Shown: one piece after another, positions 5,601 through 5,942 of the stretch | Layout of the letters: each line of letters starts with the position of its first letter | Position numbering within the stretch: the stretch's first letter is position 1 | Assembly: GCA_023435545.1 (NCBI GenBank) | Contig: JAEYRQ010000019.1 | Coordinates: forward strand, 1 to 5,942 | DNA: 5,942 nt | Source of the DNA: Pseudomonadota bacterium | GTDB taxonomy: Bacteria > Pseudomonadota > Alphaproteobacteria > Rhizobiales > Tepidamorphaceae | Reading direction: 5' to 3' | Program-made: the position numbers and the translations under genes | Notes under the pieces: generated by a model | Database searches by the model: none | Told to the model about the DNA's origin: nothing | Seen by the model: the letters and a program-made list of their open reading frames with translations, nothing else

Positions 5601-5942
5601 TGTCGGGCGACGTGTTCGGCAACGGCATGCTGCTCTCCGAGCAGATCCGGCTGGTGGCCGCCTTCGACCACCGCGACATTTTCATCGATCCGGATCCCGA
5701 TCCGGCTGCCGCCTTCGCCGAGCGCAAGCGGCTGTTCGAGCTGTCCCGCTCGAGCTGGCAGGACTATTCGCGTGATCTGATCTCCAAGGGCGGCGGCGTG
5801 TTCTCCCGGCAGGACAAGGCCATCCCGCTGTCGCCGCAGATGCAGGACCTGTTGAAGCTGTCGCGCAAGTCCGCGACACCCACCGACATCATCTCGGCGA
5901 TCCTGCGCGCCGACGCCGAACTGCTCTATTTCGGCGGCATCG
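2615..5942 (+). CDS. gdhB: NAD-specific glutamate dehydrogenase, large (GdhB/180-kDa) type, 3' partial
   Basis: This cytoplasmic enzyme oxidatively deaminates glutamate to 2-oxoglutarate and ammonium with NAD, usually in glutamate and amino-acid catabolism. The window holds 1109 complete codons without a stop; family members are about 1600 residues, so roughly the last 500 are missing. The N-terminal half carries ACT-like regulatory segments: about 93-135 (VTVVELANDNMPFLLDS), about 408-470 (RPRIRVLWRADKFDRF), and about 573-610 (LGLKLFSLGRPVPLSER). The catalytic part starts near 780. GGLRWSDR (824-831), KNAVIVPVGAKGGF (849-862) with Lys849 and Lys859, and AADKGT with Asp923 correspond to the substrate and catalytic residues of smaller glutamate dehydrogenases. 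GVGDMSGDVFGNG (992-1004) is the start of the NAD-binding region. A strong GGAGG site supports the ATG at 2615. I saw no frameshift; a run of seven G at 3347-3353 stays in frame. The symbol follows Pseudomonas usage; some alphaproteobacteria use other names. Confidence 0.96.
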   Translation, partial: MPERDRDRRDTLVDAVVKALPAKSRKGELGEFARCLFADGAFEDLTVYAPADLARLAESAWRFVATRTPGQQKIRVFSPELGEAADDSALASVTVVELANDNMPFLLDSAMAELQERGYDVRLVLHPIVSVKRDKKGRRTGFLGRSAKGEGVIRESLIHIHVGRIDSDLERRQTAAALSRVDDAVRIAVTDWRQMLERLRAEIDGYRSNPPPIPVEEIAEALSFLDWICDNNFTFLGMREYAFVGGVAEGKLERIASAEGAGLGLLRDPDVMVLRRGREFVAYTPELREFLMQPVPLIVTKANVKSPVHRRVHLDYISVKTFDGEGNLTGELRVVGLFTASAYTRGVRSIPYLRRRVDLVMERLGFDPDSHSGKALLNVLETFPRDELFQIDQETLQNWVVSILQLGERPRIRVLWRADKFDRFVSVLVYVPRDRFNTDVRIAVGNLLAETFEGRVSAFYPYYPEGTLARVHFIIGRYEGTTPQPDTARLEAEVARQVRTWTDNLKAALVQQHDEFRATELFQRYREAFSGGYQNQYPAEVAVHDIEIVDRLVGQSNLAIDFYRSDVDRPERLGLKLFSLGRPVPLSERVPILENMGFRVINERTFRIDRPDLDDPGRVWLHDMSLERADGAAFDHAHLDAPLESAFLAVIQGRAESDGYNALVVRCGLDWRPISVLRAYSRYLQQARVPYSQDYMWRTLQRHTDIAALLIELFVARFQPDGRDTAARDEAEAAVADKIEAALEAVPSLDEDRIIRRIVNLIRATLRTSFYQSDAHGVPKPALALKLASRRIDDLPDPRPHMEIFVYSPRVQGVHLRFGKIARGGLRWSDRPQDFRTEVLGLVKAQQVKNAVIVPVGAKGGFVPASLPATGREAVMEEGIACYRIFIGSLLDVTDNLSEADVLPPAATVRHDEDDPYLVVAADKGTATFSDIANGISESRDFWLGDAFASGGSAGYDHKKMGITARGAWEAVKRHFREMDIDIQTTPFTVAGVGDMSGDVFGNGMLLSEQIRLVAAFDHRDIFIDPDPDPAAAFAERKRLFELSRSSWQDYSRDLISKGGGVFSRQDKAIPLSPQMQDLLKLSRKSATPTDIISAILRADAELLYFGGI

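Noticed and set aside
2576..5671. A 1031-codon open reading frame on the minus strand opposite the glutamate dehydrogenase gene
   Set aside because: It is in exact codon register with the sense gene, so its stops would require TTA, CTA or TCA codons on the sense strand, which this GC-rich gene almost never uses. The sense strand carries the full set of conserved dehydrogenase motifs; the antisense product has no recognisable domain.
5687..5704. GATCCG-type short repeat within the glutamate dehydrogenase gene
   Set aside because: It encodes DPDPDP, part of an FIDPDPDPAAAFAER segment that I recall as normal for this enzyme family, so it is coding sequence and not an independent repeat.

Overview
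This GC-rich window, with codon third positions dominated by G and C, looks like an ordinary chromosomal stretch of an alphaproteobacterium. The large NAD-dependent glutamate dehydrogenase, the ChaC-like cyclotransferase and the AhpD-like peroxidase-related enzyme fit Hyphomicrobiales or Rhodospirillales best. That placement is an inference from gene content and composition, because no rRNA or other marker is present.

Layout. Bases 1-112 hold at most the last codons of an unidentified upstream gene. Bases 113-673 (+) encode a 186-residue ChaC-type gamma-glutamylcyclotransferase. A 137-residue protein of unknown function (626-1039, -) converges on it, and the two reading frames overlap by 48 bases. 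A 177-base, relatively AT-rich spacer (1040-1216) carries several candidate control elements: a possible EcfG-type stress promoter, a tandem GTGAAA repeat and a perfect inverted repeat. Next comes a 194-residue peroxidase-related enzyme of the carboxymuconolactone decarboxylase/AhpD superfamily (1217-1801, -) with its E/C/C/H catalytic set intact. It is divergent from a 200-residue exported protein of unknown function (1923-2525, +), and the shared 121-base spacer contains a 12-base palindrome. After an 89-base spacer with nested inverted repeats, a very large NAD-specific glutamate dehydrogenase begins at 2615 (+) and runs off the right edge after 1109 complete codons.

How the genes might work together. 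The glutamate dehydrogenase converts glutamate to 2-oxoglutarate and ammonium. The ChaC-like enzyme probably cleaves glutathione or another gamma-glutamyl peptide. The AhpD-like protein is probably a thiol-dependent peroxidase or a relative of one. A loose theme of glutathione, redox and glutamate metabolism is possible, but the mixed gene orientations mean this is not one operon. I see no mobile element, CRISPR array, tRNA or rRNA. No convincing new multi-gene system is visible. The most interesting leads are the two uncharacterised proteins and the candidate control elements in the spacers.
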